In this document: positions 1 through 8,293 of the stretch, one piece after another
Layout: the number at the start of each line of letters is the position of its first letter
Position numbering within the stretch: the first letter of the stretch is position 1
Source of the DNA: Pseudomonas hygromyciniae
Lineage (GTDB): Bacteria > Pseudomonadota > Gammaproteobacteria > Pseudomonadales > Pseudomonadaceae
Length of the DNA stretch: 64,000 bases
Direction: 5' to 3'
Assembly: GCF_016925675.1 (NCBI RefSeq)
Contig: NZ_CP070506.1
Span: 2,416,501 to 2,480,500 of the forward strand
The notes under the pieces: model-generated
Told to the model about the DNA's origin: nothing
The model's database searches: none
The model's input: the letters and a program-made list of their open reading frames with translations, nothing else
Position numbers and translations under genes: made by a program

Positions 1-1
1 C

Positions 2-283
2 CGTATTGTCACCAATATTTTTCTGTTCCAGTTGCAGCGCCACTCCGATCACCACGCCAACCCGACCCGCAGTTATCAGTCGTTGCGCCACTTTGATGAA
101 TCGCCGCAACTGCCCTATGGCTACGCCAGCATGATCGTCTGGGCCTATATCCCTTACTTGTGGCGCCGGCGCATGGATCATCGGGTACTGCGGCACTATT
201 CGGGGGATGTCACCCTGGCCAATATCCAGCCATCCAAACGCTTGAAGATACTGGAGAAGTACGGCAAAACCAGCACCTTCTAA
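2..283 (+). CDS. alkB: Alkane 1-monooxygenase AlkB, C-terminal fragment
   Basis: Only the last 93 codons are in the window; the reading frame runs open from base 2 to the TAA at 281-283. The fragment contains LQRHSDHHANPTRSYQSLRH, which matches the third histidine box of integral-membrane non-haem di-iron alkane hydroxylases, followed by the conserved LPxGYA and NIQPSKR tail of the family. The enzyme hydroxylates the terminal carbon of medium- or long-chain alkanes using electrons from rubredoxin, in the inner membrane. The genes that follow on the same strand (PraB-like proteins, FadL, FadE, FadD) fit an alkane-use locus. The catalytic N-terminal histidine boxes lie outside the window, so activity cannot be judged. 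Confidence 0.9.
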   Translation, partial: RIVTNIFLFQLQRHSDHHANPTRSYQSLRHFDESPQLPYGYASMIVWAYIPYLWRRRMDHRVLRHYSGDVTLANIQPSKRLKILEKYGKTSTF

Positions 284-429
284 TGTGAATCAACCGTTGT
301 AGGGCGCACTCGGGATCTGTGTATCGCGCAGGTTTTTATCGCCCACGGTTTGCCGGTTTCGAGTGCTGCTTAGTTGCAAGAAAGTTGTTTGACCCTAACA
401 AAAATAAAATCAAGGGAAGGACGTACACC

Positions 430-924
430 ATGCAAACACCTGCCAAGTTCACTACGCATATCGTGCTCGCCGCACTGGGCCTTATCGCCTATCACCAGGC
501 CCAGGCCGCACGTATCGAGCCCGCCGGCAGTGCCTTCACAGCTCAGGGCCCCATCAGCTTTTCCAAGGGCGCGCTGATCAGCGCCGATTGCACCATCAAA
601 GTGGCCGGCAAGGTTGCGGCCGATGGTTCGCAAGTCAATGTCGACAAGGTCGAGTTCGACGGCGGCCTCAAATGCAGCCGTGTCGAAGCCATCAACTTGC
701 CATGGATCCTGGTGGCCAAGGACACCACCAGCGGCTCTATGTCGAAGATCAGCGTCGACGTGCACGCCTTTGGCCTGGGCGGCAAGTGCGGCCCATCCAC
801 CGCCGAAGGCACCTGGGATAACGCCACCGGCAAGTTGGAGGCGGCCAATGTGCCGATTGGCGAAGACTGCAAGATCAAGAGTGTGTCGATCAAGATGCCG
901 CCGACTTTCAAAGTCGTCGAGTAA
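430..924 (+). CDS. praB: PraB-like alkane oxidation accessory protein
   Basis: A 164-aa protein with a Sec signal peptide (hydrophobic residues about 9-22, cleavage after AQA at about 26) and four cysteines (SADC, LKC, GKC, EDC) spaced as for two disulphides. I recognise it as PraB type: small secreted proteins reported to stimulate long-chain alkane oxidation in Pseudomonas. The ATG at 430 is chosen because AAGG at 417-420 sits nine bases upstream and the signal peptide begins there; an upstream in-frame start at 319 would bury it. It lies 146 bp behind alkB and before a paralogue and a FadL porin. A direct role in alkane dispersal or binding is inferred, not visible. Confidence 0.7.
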   Translation: MQTPAKFTTHIVLAALGLIAYHQAQAARIEPAGSAFTAQGPISFSKGALISADCTIKVAGKVAADGSQVNVDKVEFDGGLKCSRVEAINLPWILVAKDTTSGSMSKISVDVHAFGLGGKCGPSTAEGTWDNATGKLEAANVPIGEDCKIKSVSIKMPPTFKVVE

Positions 925-1053
925 TCACCCGAAGTTGTAGCGGTAATTGCATTGAAATTTGGCTGGAAAGGGAAGTTCTGCTGTTTCTCCGTGACCTCTC
1001 GATCATGGCCATTACCCCGGCGAAATGACTCGCCATACATGTGAGGAAAAATA

Positions 1054-1563
1054 ATGAAAAGTTTCAAAACCCTCGTTTGTGTAAGTTCATTTGCTCTGTG
1101 CTTTGGCGCGGCTTCGATGGCCAGTGCGGCGTCGATTACCCCAAATGGCGCGTTTACCACTGACCCAGGCACCATTGTTGTCACGTCGCCGTCTTCCGGT
1201 GGGGCTCCAATCACTTGTGGCATTACGTTCGGCGGTACTGTTACCGCAGGCGTCGCGACTATTACTGCAGCAAGTCTGACCGGGGGTGGGCTGTGCGCAT
1301 TGCCTACCTTGAAAAATATCCCATCTCCGGGGTGGAAGTTGACGGCTACCGGTTTTACGCCAAGTACTGGTGCGGGCACAGGCATTGTTGAGCGAGTAGG
1401 TTGGACTGTTGTGTTCCCACCGTCTAACTGCGGCGCAGGCACTATCAACGTCGCCTGGGACCAGGCAACGCAGATGCTGACCGCCGCCAATCAGCCGCTC
1501 TCCGGCAACTGCTCCGTGCAGTCTTTGAAAGTTAAAGCACCGACTCTGACCCTGGCTCCTTAA
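1054..1563 (+). CDS. Second PraA/PraB-type secreted protein (paralogue)
   Basis: A 169-aa protein with a signal peptide (hydrophobic core about residues 6-24, cleavage after ASA), then a Gly/Thr/Ala-rich domain with cysteines in PITCGI, GGLCAL, SNCGAG and GNCSV. The layout repeats that of the preceding gene: signal peptide, SI/ARI-xP-xGxFT start, Cys pairs and a closing SLKVKAP segment resembling SVSIKMPP in the upstream protein. It is therefore most likely a tandem duplicate in the alkane accessory family. AGGA at 1044-1047 gives a good ribosome site six bases before the ATG. It could correspond to PraA of other pseudomonads, but I cannot assign which paralogue it is. Confidence 0.6.
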   Translation: MKSFKTLVCVSSFALCFGAASMASAASITPNGAFTTDPGTIVVTSPSSGGAPITCGITFGGTVTAGVATITAASLTGGGLCALPTLKNIPSPGWKLTATGFTPSTGAGTGIVERVGWTVVFPPSNCGAGTINVAWDQATQMLTAANQPLSGNCSVQSLKVKAPTLTLAP

Positions 1564-1691
1564 ACCATCGCACTTATTAGTGCAAAGGGCTGATCACCCC
1601 TGAAAGACAGGTGCCTCTAGTGAGGCACCTGTTGAGGCAACCCGGATCGGTAAGGCCGACTCTGGTAGATAAAAATAAAAAGGAGTGGAGC

Positions 1692-3131
1692 ATGAATAAC
1701 AAGAAACAGCAGGCTCAGGCGTTACTTGGTCTGGCATTGTTGGGGGGGCTAATGGCTGTGGCCGGTCCGGTTCAGGCGGGCGGTTTCATGACTCCGACCT
1801 CGAACACGGCGGGTTGGGGCCGGGCGTTTGGTGGTGGTTCGATGTTCAAGAACGATCCGTCAGCGGCCTACAACAACCCTGCTGCAATGGCCTTCATTGA
1901 CAAAACCATTTCGCAGTTCACCCTCAACTTCGCCAATATCGACATCAAGTACAAAGGGTCGGCCTACGACTATTCTGGCCGTCCAATGTCCGAAACTACC
2001 TTCGACGAAAACTACAACCCCACTTACAACGATCGTACCGGTAACGGTGGCCAGGCCGGCTTCGAGGCGTGGGTGCCTACGGGCTTTTTGGTGATTCCAA
2101 TCAATAACCGTTTCGCCTTTGGTCTGAGCCAGGTGGTGCCCATGGGCGCCCGCACCACGTACGACCAGGATTGGAAAGGCCGCGACTTTGCAGTGGACAC
2201 CCGAATTGAAACCGTTGGCCTGACTGGCTCGCTGTCGTTCAAGGTTAATGATGAGTTTTCCATCGGCGGTGGTGCGATTCTTCAGCACACCAAAGGTTTT
2301 GTGAGCCAGAACGTCGACCTGTATGCCGCTGCTGCGCAGTCGCCGGACTTCGGGATGATTCCGTTCCCGGCCGGCCAGGGCTTCGCCTTGATGCGTGTGA
2401 AGGTCGACAATAATTCCCTGGGCTGGTTTGCAGGGATGACCTGGAAGCCTACGGCGCAAGACACCCTGGGCTTGAACTACCACGCCAAGATCAAGAACAA
2501 GCTGGAGGGCAAGTACAACATGTACGCTGACCCGACCTCGGAAGGACTGATGACCATTCCGGTGGTCGACGGTAAAACCCTGGTCGAGCTGGCTTACCCC
2601 GGGCTGAAACTGTATCCGGGCGGTGCCAAGGCCTCCACGCAACTGGATATCCCTGCCAACGCGTCCCTGGACTGGGTACACGACTTCTCTGACCGCCTGA
2701 CCCTGGGCGCCAGTGTGACCTGGACCCAATGGTCATCCTTCGAGGCGCTGACCTTGAAGTCCAATGGCAGCACCATCGTGTCGATCCCGTACAAGTACAA
2801 GAACACCTGGATGTACTCCTTCGGCGGCGACTACAAACTCACCGATGACTTCACCGTGCGCGCCGGTGTGGCCTTCGACCAGACCCCAACCCGCAACTCC
2901 ACCCGTGACCCACGCATCCCGGATGGTGACCGCACCTTCGCCTCCCTGGGCTTTGGCTACAACATCCGCGCCATTCCTGGCCTGAGCATCGACGGCGCGT
3001 ATTCCCGCCAGTTTGTGGAAACCGTCAAGCTCAAGACCAAGAACGTTGATCGGCTTGGCGCAGGTTCGCTGGACGGTAAATCCGAGGCCAAGGGTGAAGT
3101 GGTCAGCCTGTCGGCGACCTACGCCTTCTGA
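1692..3131 (+). CDS. fadL: FadL/OmpP1 family outer-membrane transporter
   Basis: A 479-aa outer-membrane beta-barrel that takes up hydrophobic substrates (long-chain fatty acids, probably alkanes here). It has a signal peptide ending near PVQA/GG, the family N-terminal hatch signature NTAGWGRAFGG followed by DPSAAYNNPAAM, alternating aromatic beta strands, and the C-terminal phenylalanine (SATYAF) recognised by the BAM machinery. The ATG at 1692 is preferred to an in-frame start at 1611 because AGGAG (1681-1685) lies just upstream and the signal peptide starts there. Its position after alkB and the PraB-like genes suggests a co-regulated uptake function. Confidence 0.9.
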   Translation: MNNKKQQAQALLGLALLGGLMAVAGPVQAGGFMTPTSNTAGWGRAFGGGSMFKNDPSAAYNNPAAMAFIDKTISQFTLNFANIDIKYKGSAYDYSGRPMSETTFDENYNPTYNDRTGNGGQAGFEAWVPTGFLVIPINNRFAFGLSQVVPMGARTTYDQDWKGRDFAVDTRIETVGLTGSLSFKVNDEFSIGGGAILQHTKGFVSQNVDLYAAAAQSPDFGMIPFPAGQGFALMRVKVDNNSLGWFAGMTWKPTAQDTLGLNYHAKIKNKLEGKYNMYADPTSEGLMTIPVVDGKTLVELAYPGLKLYPGGAKASTQLDIPANASLDWVHDFSDRLTLGASVTWTQWSSFEALTLKSNGSTIVSIPYKYKNTWMYSFGGDYKLTDDFTVRAGVAFDQTPTRNSTRDPRIPDGDRTFASLGFGYNIRAIPGLSIDGAYSRQFVETVKLKTKNVDRLGAGSLDGKSEAKGEVVSLSATYAF

Positions 3132-3158
3132 CCTGAGGTTGTATCTGTGTAGTGCCTG

Positions 3159-3198
3159 GGTAAACGCATAGTCAGCGCATCTTTCTACTGCGTTTACC
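3159..3198. other. Hairpin downstream of fadL (possible mRNA 3' end)
   Basis: A perfect 10-bp inverted repeat, GGTAAACGCA (3159-3168) with TGCGTTTACC (3189-3198), separated by 20 bases, begins 28 bp after the FadL stop. No T-run follows, so it is a weak intrinsic terminator at best; it may be an RNA-stabilising hairpin or a protein-binding palindrome. The rest of the 305-bp gap up to fadE is notably A+T rich around 3300-3350, a plausible fadE promoter region, and then carries the 14-bp tandem repeat listed separately. Confidence 0.5.
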
Positions 3199-3397
3199 GG
3201 GTGCTGCATCCATGGGTCGCCCACGCGACCCCTTGTGATTTCCTTGCACTTCGACATTTCGGCTGACGCGTTCGGCCATGAATTTTTTCGCGAACCGATT
3301 AAATAAAAATTTCAAAACAAAATTTGAATTTAGCTTTTCAAGTTTGTAGTGTGGTGATCAGTCGCAGGTCATACCGGCTTGCTGACCTGCATGCCGT

Positions 3398-3425
3398 GCC
3401 CTGAATAAGTTGCCCTGAATAAGTA
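3398..3425. repeat. 14-bp tandem repeat before fadE
   Basis: GCCCTGAATAAGTT (3398-3411) is followed directly by GCCCTGAATAAGTA (3412-3425), 13 of 14 bases identical, ending 11 bp before the fadE start codon. The second copy reaches into the ribosome-binding region (AGAGGT at 3425-3430). It looks like a recent slippage duplication in the leader. Confidence 0.8.
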
Positions 3426-3436
3426 GAGGTATCTCC

Positions 3437-5962
3437 ATGGTTATCTGGTTACTGGCGGGACTCGCTGCGGCGACGGCCCTGGCGTATCGACAAGCGGCAG
3501 CCACCTTGTGGCTGGGCGCTGGCCTGGCCTGGTTGGCCGGTGGCTATCTGTTCAGTGTGGTCGCAGGGTTTGGCCTGAGCGTTGCGGCGCTGCTGGTGGT
3601 GCTGCCGGCGCTGCTGCTGAGCATCAAGCCCCTGCGCCGTGCGCTGCTGACCAGCAAGGCCCTGGGCCTGTTTCGCACGATCATGCCGGCCATGTCCGAC
3701 ACTGAGCGCGCGGCCATCGAGTCCGGCACCGTGTGGTGGGACGCCGAGCTGTTCAGCGGCAAACCCAACTGGCAGCGCCTGCTGCAAGCTGCGCCGGCGC
3801 GCTTGAGCGCCGAAGAACAGGCGTTCCTCGACAACGAAGTGGAAACCCTCTGCGACATGGCCAACGACTGGGAAACCACCCAGGTCTGGCAGGACCTGTC
3901 GCCCGAAGGCTGGCAGTACACCAAGGACGCCGGTTTCCTCGGCATGATTATTCCCAAGCAATATGGCGGCAAGGGCTTCTCCCACTATGCCCATTCGCAG
4001 GTGGTGATGAAGCTGTCGACCCGTTGCTCGGCGGCGGCGATTTCGGTGATGGTTCCCAACTCCCTGGGCCCTGCCGAACTGTTACTGCATTACGGCACCG
4101 ACGCCCAGCGCAATTACTACCTGCCGCGCCTGGCCCGTGGCGAAGACATTCCATGCTTTGCCCTGACCAGCCCCTATGCCGGCTCCGACGCCGGGGCGAT
4201 TCCGGACCTGGGCATCGTCTGCAAGGGCATGCATGAAGGCCAGGAAGTGCTGGGCTTCAGCGTGACCTGGGACAAGCGCTATATCACCCTCGGCCCCATC
4301 GCCACGGTGCTGGGCCTGGCCTTTCGCGCCGAAGACCCCAACGGCTTGCTGGGCCAGCCCGGTTCGCTGGGCATCACCTGCGCCTTGATTCCCACGTCCC
4401 ATCCCGGGGTGAACAGTGGTCGCCGCCATTGGCCCCTCAATGCGGTGTTCCAGAACGGCCCGACCACCGGCAAGGACGTGTTTATCCCTCTGGACTGGGT
4501 GATCGGCGGCCGCGAGCAAGTGGGCAACGGCTGGCGCATGCTGATGGAATGCCTGGCGGCCGGGCGGGCGATTTCCCTGCCGTCGGCCAACGTCGGCCTG
4601 GGCAAGGTGGCGGTACGCGGCACCACGGCCTACGCGGCGATGCGCAAGCAGTTCGGCCTGCCGATCGGCAAATTTGAAGGGGTACAGGCGCCTTTGGCAC
4701 GCATGGCCGGGCACCTGTATGCCTGCGATGCGGTACGCAAGGTATCGGTAGCGTCGTTGGATGCCGGCGAGAAACCCTCGGTGATTTCGGCGATTGCCAA
4801 GTACCACGTCACCGAGCGTGCGCGGATCATCGTCAACGATGGCATGGACATCGTCGCCGGCAAGGGTATCTGCATGGGGCCCAACAACTTCCTGGCCCGT
4901 GCCTATCAGCAAAGCCCGATCGCGATCACCGTGGAAGGCGCAAACATCATGACCCGCTGCCTGATCATCTATGGCCAGGGCCTGATCCGTTGCCATCCTT
5001 ACGTGTTCCGTGAGATGGAAGCGGCGCGCAACACCGATAATCGCCAGGCGTTGCTGGCGTTCGACAGTGCCATGTTCGGGCACCTGAGCTTTGTGCTGGC
5101 CAATACCGTACGGGCGGCAGTGCATTCCCTGACAGGCGGGCGGCTGATTGCCGTGCCTTCCAAGACCGACCCAGCGGTGGCGTCCTACTACCGCCAGGCC
5201 AATCGGCTGTCGGTGGTGCTGGCGTTGATTTCCGATATCTCCATGGGCGTGCTGGGCGGTGCGCTCAAGCGCAAGGAAAGCATCACCGGCCGCCTGGGCG
5301 ATATTCTCTCCCAGCTCTACATCCTGTCCTGCGTGCTCAAGCGCTTTGAAGATGATGGCCGGCCCCAGGCCGATCTGCCGTTGGTCCATTGGTCGGCCCA
5401 GGATGCATTGTTGCGGGCCCATGAAGCCTTGGCCGAGGTGCTCGACAATTACCCCTCGAAGCCGGCGGCGGCGGTGATTCGTGGCTTGAGCTTCCCGTTC
5501 GGCATTCCCCAGCGCAAGCCGTCCGATCGCTTGCTGGCCCAGGTCGCGGAACTGGTGCAGACCCCCGGCGAAAGCCGCGACCGTTTGCTGGCCAATTCCT
5601 ACATCCCACGTCCGGAAATCGACAAGCTGGCCTACGGCGAATTGGCGTTCCGCCTGTTGCCACAGGTGGAGTTGATCGAAGGGCGGCTCAAGGCGGCCGT
5701 CAAGCAAGGCACCCTCGAACCGATGCCGATCAGCACCACGGCCTTCACCGCCTGGCGCATCAAGGCCCGCGCCCTGGATTTGATCAGCGCCGACGAAGAC
5801 GCGTTGTTGGCGCGCTATGTGGAGTACGCCGACCACGGTATCCAGGTGGACGACTTCCCGCAGGACTTTGGCTTGCTGGAGGCCTTGCAAAAGCGCCAGC
5901 AAACCTTGGAACAAGCAGCCAAGCCCAGCACCAGAAAGCGTGAAAACGCCCCGGTGAACTAA
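3437..5962 (+). CDS. fadE: Long membrane-associated acyl-CoA dehydrogenase FadE
   Basis: An 841-aa protein of the long FadE family (E. coli FadE is 814 aa), which carries out the first, FAD-dependent dehydrogenation of beta-oxidation. Residues 1-60 form two hydrophobic segments (VIWLLAGLAAATALAYR and LSVAALLVVLPALLLS) that would anchor it to the inner membrane. The dehydrogenase core follows, with ALTSPYAGSDAG in the FAD/substrate region and FGLPIGKFEGVQ, and a C-terminal DUF1974-type helical domain from about residue 530. The ATG follows AGAGGT. Its neighbours (FabG-like, MaoC, thiolase, FadD) supply the remaining beta-oxidation steps. Confidence 0.93.
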   Translation: MVIWLLAGLAAATALAYRQAAATLWLGAGLAWLAGGYLFSVVAGFGLSVAALLVVLPALLLSIKPLRRALLTSKALGLFRTIMPAMSDTERAAIESGTVWWDAELFSGKPNWQRLLQAAPARLSAEEQAFLDNEVETLCDMANDWETTQVWQDLSPEGWQYTKDAGFLGMIIPKQYGGKGFSHYAHSQVVMKLSTRCSAAAISVMVPNSLGPAELLLHYGTDAQRNYYLPRLARGEDIPCFALTSPYAGSDAGAIPDLGIVCKGMHEGQEVLGFSVTWDKRYITLGPIATVLGLAFRAEDPNGLLGQPGSLGITCALIPTSHPGVNSGRRHWPLNAVFQNGPTTGKDVFIPLDWVIGGREQVGNGWRMLMECLAAGRAISLPSANVGLGKVAVRGTTAYAAMRKQFGLPIGKFEGVQAPLARMAGHLYACDAVRKVSVASLDAGEKPSVISAIAKYHVTERARIIVNDGMDIVAGKGICMGPNNFLARAYQQSPIAITVEGANIMTRCLIIYGQGLIRCHPYVFREMEAARNTDNRQALLAFDSAMFGHLSFVLANTVRAAVHSLTGGRLIAVPSKTDPAVASYYRQANRLSVVLALISDISMGVLGGALKRKESITGRLGDILSQLYILSCVLKRFEDDGRPQADLPLVHWSAQDALLRAHEALAEVLDNYPSKPAAAVIRGLSFPFGIPQRKPSDRLLAQVAELVQTPGESRDRLLANSYIPRPEIDKLAYGELAFRLLPQVELIEGRLKAAVKQGTLEPMPISTTAFTAWRIKARALDLISADEDALLARYVEYADHGIQVDDFPQDFGLLEALQKRQQTLEQAAKPSTRKRENAPVN

Positions 5963-5977
5963 GCACCAACACGCGCC

Positions 5978-6007
5978 CTGTAGGAGCTGGCTTGCCAGCT
6001 CCTACAG
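5978..6007. repeat. Short REP palindrome
   Basis: A perfect 13-bp inverted repeat CTGTAGGAGCTGG with a CTTG loop lies between fadE and the FabG-like gene. The core TAGGAGCTGGCTTGCC is the same type as the other REP sequences of this window. It may also act as a weak transcription attenuator inside the operon. Confidence 0.85.
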
Positions 6008-6044
6008 GAGATTGGGTTTGCAGGTCAGGAAAACGGATCGATTT

Positions 6045-7388
6045 ATGAGCGACAACTACCTCTCTTTTGTTAATTCCGCCTGGGGCCGTCGCCTGGCCCA
6101 GACCATTGGCTTGCCACAACCCTTGCCCCTGCAACGCCACCGCAGCGGCCAACAAGGCTTGGCCAACCCGGTAATCATCGCCGGGGCAGGGCGCCTGGCC
6201 GAGGAAGTGCGGCGCATCTTCAAGGCCACCGACACCGTGCCGGCCCAGGCCGCCACGCTCAAGGCGCCGTCCACGGTCAAGGTTCAGGGCGCGGTGTTCG
6301 ATGCCAGCGCCGTGGTGGACCTCAAGCAACTGGACGAACTCTACGAATTCTTCCACGCCAATGCCCGGCGCCTGGGGCAACACGCTCGGGTGGTGGTGCT
6401 GGGCACCGCGCCCGAACACTGCCAGGACTTGCCCCAGGCGATCGCCCAGCGCGCCTTGGAGGGTTTGGTGCGGTCCCTGGCCAAGGAACTGCGGCGGGCG
6501 ATCACTGTGCAGTTGATCTATGTCGCACCGGGGGCCGAGCAGGCGCTGGAAAGCAGCCTGCGGTTCTTCCTGTCGCGGCGTTCGGCCTATGTCTCGGGGC
6601 AGGTGGTGCGCCTGGAAAAACCGGTGGACGGCGCTCCTGTCATCAACTGGGACCAGCCCTTGAGCGGCCGCCGCGCCCTGGTCACCGGCGCCTCACGTGG
6701 CATCGGCCTGGCCATCGCCCAGGTCCTGGCCCGTGATGGCGCGCAGGTGGTCTGCGTGGATGTGCCGCAAGCGTTGTCATCCCTGGAGCAGGCGGCCAGC
6801 AGTGTCGACGGCCACGCCTGGGCGCTGGATATCACCGCCGCCGATGCGGTGCAGCAGTTGCAGGCCTATGTCGCCGAGCACGGCGCATTTGATGTGGTGG
6901 TGCACAACGCCGGGATCACCCGCGACAAGACCATCGCCAAGATGACCGAGGCGGCCTGGCGCAGTGTGCTGGCGGTCAACCTTGAAGCACCGTTGCAACT
7001 GAGCGAGGCCTTGCTGCAAGGGCAGGGGCTCAATGCCGGTGGGCGGATTGTCTGTGTGTCGTCGATCTCCGGGATCGCTGGCAACCTGGGGCAAAGCAAC
7101 TACGCCACTTCCAAGGCCGGGGTGATTGGCCTGGTGCAGGGCCTGGCGCCGGTGGCGGCGGCGCGGCAGGTCACGGTCAATGCCGTGGCACCGGGTTTTA
7201 TCGAGACCCAGATGACCGCGAAAATCCCGCTGATGATTCGCGAAGCGGGGCGGCGCATGAACTCCCTGTCCCAGGGCGGGCAACCCATCGACGTCGCCGA
7301 AACCATCGCCTGGCTGGCGCACCCGGCCTCGGGCGGGGTCAACGGCCAAGTGGTGCGGGTGTGCGGCCAAAGCCTGTTGGGAGCCTGA
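6045..7388 (+). CDS. 3-oxoacyl-ACP/CoA reductase, long FabG (FabG4-like)
   Basis: A 447-aa two-domain short-chain dehydrogenase/reductase. The N-terminal half (about 1-200) is a degenerate nucleotide-binding-like domain, and the C-terminal half is the active SDR: VTGASRGIGLAIA for NAD(P) binding, NNAG-equivalent HNAGITRDKT, catalytic Ser in CVSSISG and YATSK. This length and layout match the high-molecular-weight FabG enzymes, which interconvert 3-oxoacyl and 3-hydroxyacyl thioesters and often prefer NADH and CoA substrates. ATG at 6045 is chosen over a TTG at 6012, because the TTG falls just after the REP hairpin. It runs two bases short of the MaoC gene, so the two are co-translated. Confidence 0.85.
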   Translation: MSDNYLSFVNSAWGRRLAQTIGLPQPLPLQRHRSGQQGLANPVIIAGAGRLAEEVRRIFKATDTVPAQAATLKAPSTVKVQGAVFDASAVVDLKQLDELYEFFHANARRLGQHARVVVLGTAPEHCQDLPQAIAQRALEGLVRSLAKELRRAITVQLIYVAPGAEQALESSLRFFLSRRSAYVSGQVVRLEKPVDGAPVINWDQPLSGRRALVTGASRGIGLAIAQVLARDGAQVVCVDVPQALSSLEQAASSVDGHAWALDITAADAVQQLQAYVAEHGAFDVVVHNAGITRDKTIAKMTEAAWRSVLAVNLEAPLQLSEALLQGQGLNAGGRIVCVSSISGIAGNLGQSNYATSKAGVIGLVQGLAPVAAARQVTVNAVAPGFIETQMTAKIPLMIREAGRRMNSLSQGGQPIDVAETIAWLAHPASGGVNGQVVRVCGQSLLGA

Positions 7389-7390
7389 AC

Positions 7391-8293
7391 ATGGACTACG
7401 TGACGCAGATTATCGACCCGCCACCGTCGCGCAATCGCCTGCTGCTCGACGGCCTGCTGGCGCTGCGCAAGCCTACGCTTGAAGGCGTGCCGAGCTTGCC
7501 CAAGGAGCGCCTGGTGCGCTCGGCGGTGCCATTGTGCGCCCATGAGATTGCCGCCTATGGCCGGGCCTGTGGTTTTCGGCGTGAGCAAGGTGTGCCGCTG
7601 TCCTATCCCCATGTGCTGGCATTCCCCCTGCACTTGATGCTGCTGACGCGCCCCAGCTTCCCGTACCCGGCCAGTGGCATGGTGCATCTGGCCAATCGTA
7701 TTCGCCAGCATCGGCGCCTGCAGGAAGGCCATGCCCTGCGTCTGGAAGTGTTTGCCGAACGCTGGGTGGCCCATGCCAAGGGCCAGGCCTTGAGCATCGC
7801 CACCCATGCCTACAGCGCTGGCGAGTTGGTGTGGCAAAGCGACAGCCTGTATCTGCGCCGGGATGTGGCCAACCCGGTGGGCGAGCCTTGGGGTGACAGC
7901 CTGGCCTTGCCCGAAGAAGGCTTGCGGCGCACTCAGCGCTGGGTGTTGCCAGCGGATCTGGGGCGGCGTTTTGCCAAGGTGTCGGGGGATTTCAACCCGA
8001 TCCACACCTCGCTGATCGGTGCGCGCCTGTTCGGCTTTCGCCGGGCCATCGCCCATGGCATGTGGACCTTGGGCCGCGCCCTGGCCGCCCAACAACCGCC
8101 AGGCGGGCTGGACGTGGCCCAGGCCCATTGCGAGTTCAAGCTGCCGATCTTCCTGCCCGGCCAGGTCGCCCTGTGGAATGCCCCGGCAGACGGCCCCAAC
8201 CGCGCGTTCGAGGTGCGCAACCCGGCGGGCGACAAGCCCCATATGCGCGGCCTGTTTATCTGGCATCCACGTTTTGATGAGAGTCGTCCATGA
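7391..8293 (+). CDS. MaoC-family (hotdog) acyl-thioester dehydratase/hydratase
   Basis: A 300-aa double-hotdog protein. The hydratase-2 signature appears as FAKVSGDFNPIHTS, with the catalytic Asp and His, followed by AHGMWTLGRAL. It would hydrate enoyl thioesters or dehydrate 3-hydroxyacyl thioesters, complementing the upstream FabG-like reductase. The ATG is two bases after that gene's stop, and the stop overlaps the thiolase start (ATGA at 8290-8293), showing translational coupling. The acyl chain length used cannot be told from sequence alone. Confidence 0.85.
   Translation: MDYVTQIIDPPPSRNRLLLDGLLALRKPTLEGVPSLPKERLVRSAVPLCAHEIAAYGRACGFRREQGVPLSYPHVLAFPLHLMLLTRPSFPYPASGMVHLANRIRQHRRLQEGHALRLEVFAERWVAHAKGQALSIATHAYSAGELVWQSDSLYLRRDVANPVGEPWGDSLALPEEGLRRTQRWVLPADLGRRFAKVSGDFNPIHTSLIGARLFGFRRAIAHGMWTLGRALAAQQPPGGLDVAQAHCEFKLPIFLPGQVALWNAPADGPNRAFEVRNPAGDKPHMRGLFIWHPRFDESRP

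Noticed and set aside
3300..3350. PsrA/FadR-type operator in the A+T-rich fadE upstream region
   Set aside because: CAAAA and TTTGA stretches are present but I could not fit a convincing palindrome to the known consensus.
4082..5914. A 610-codon - strand frame opposite fadE
   Set aside because: Antisense shadow of fadE with no recognisable domain.
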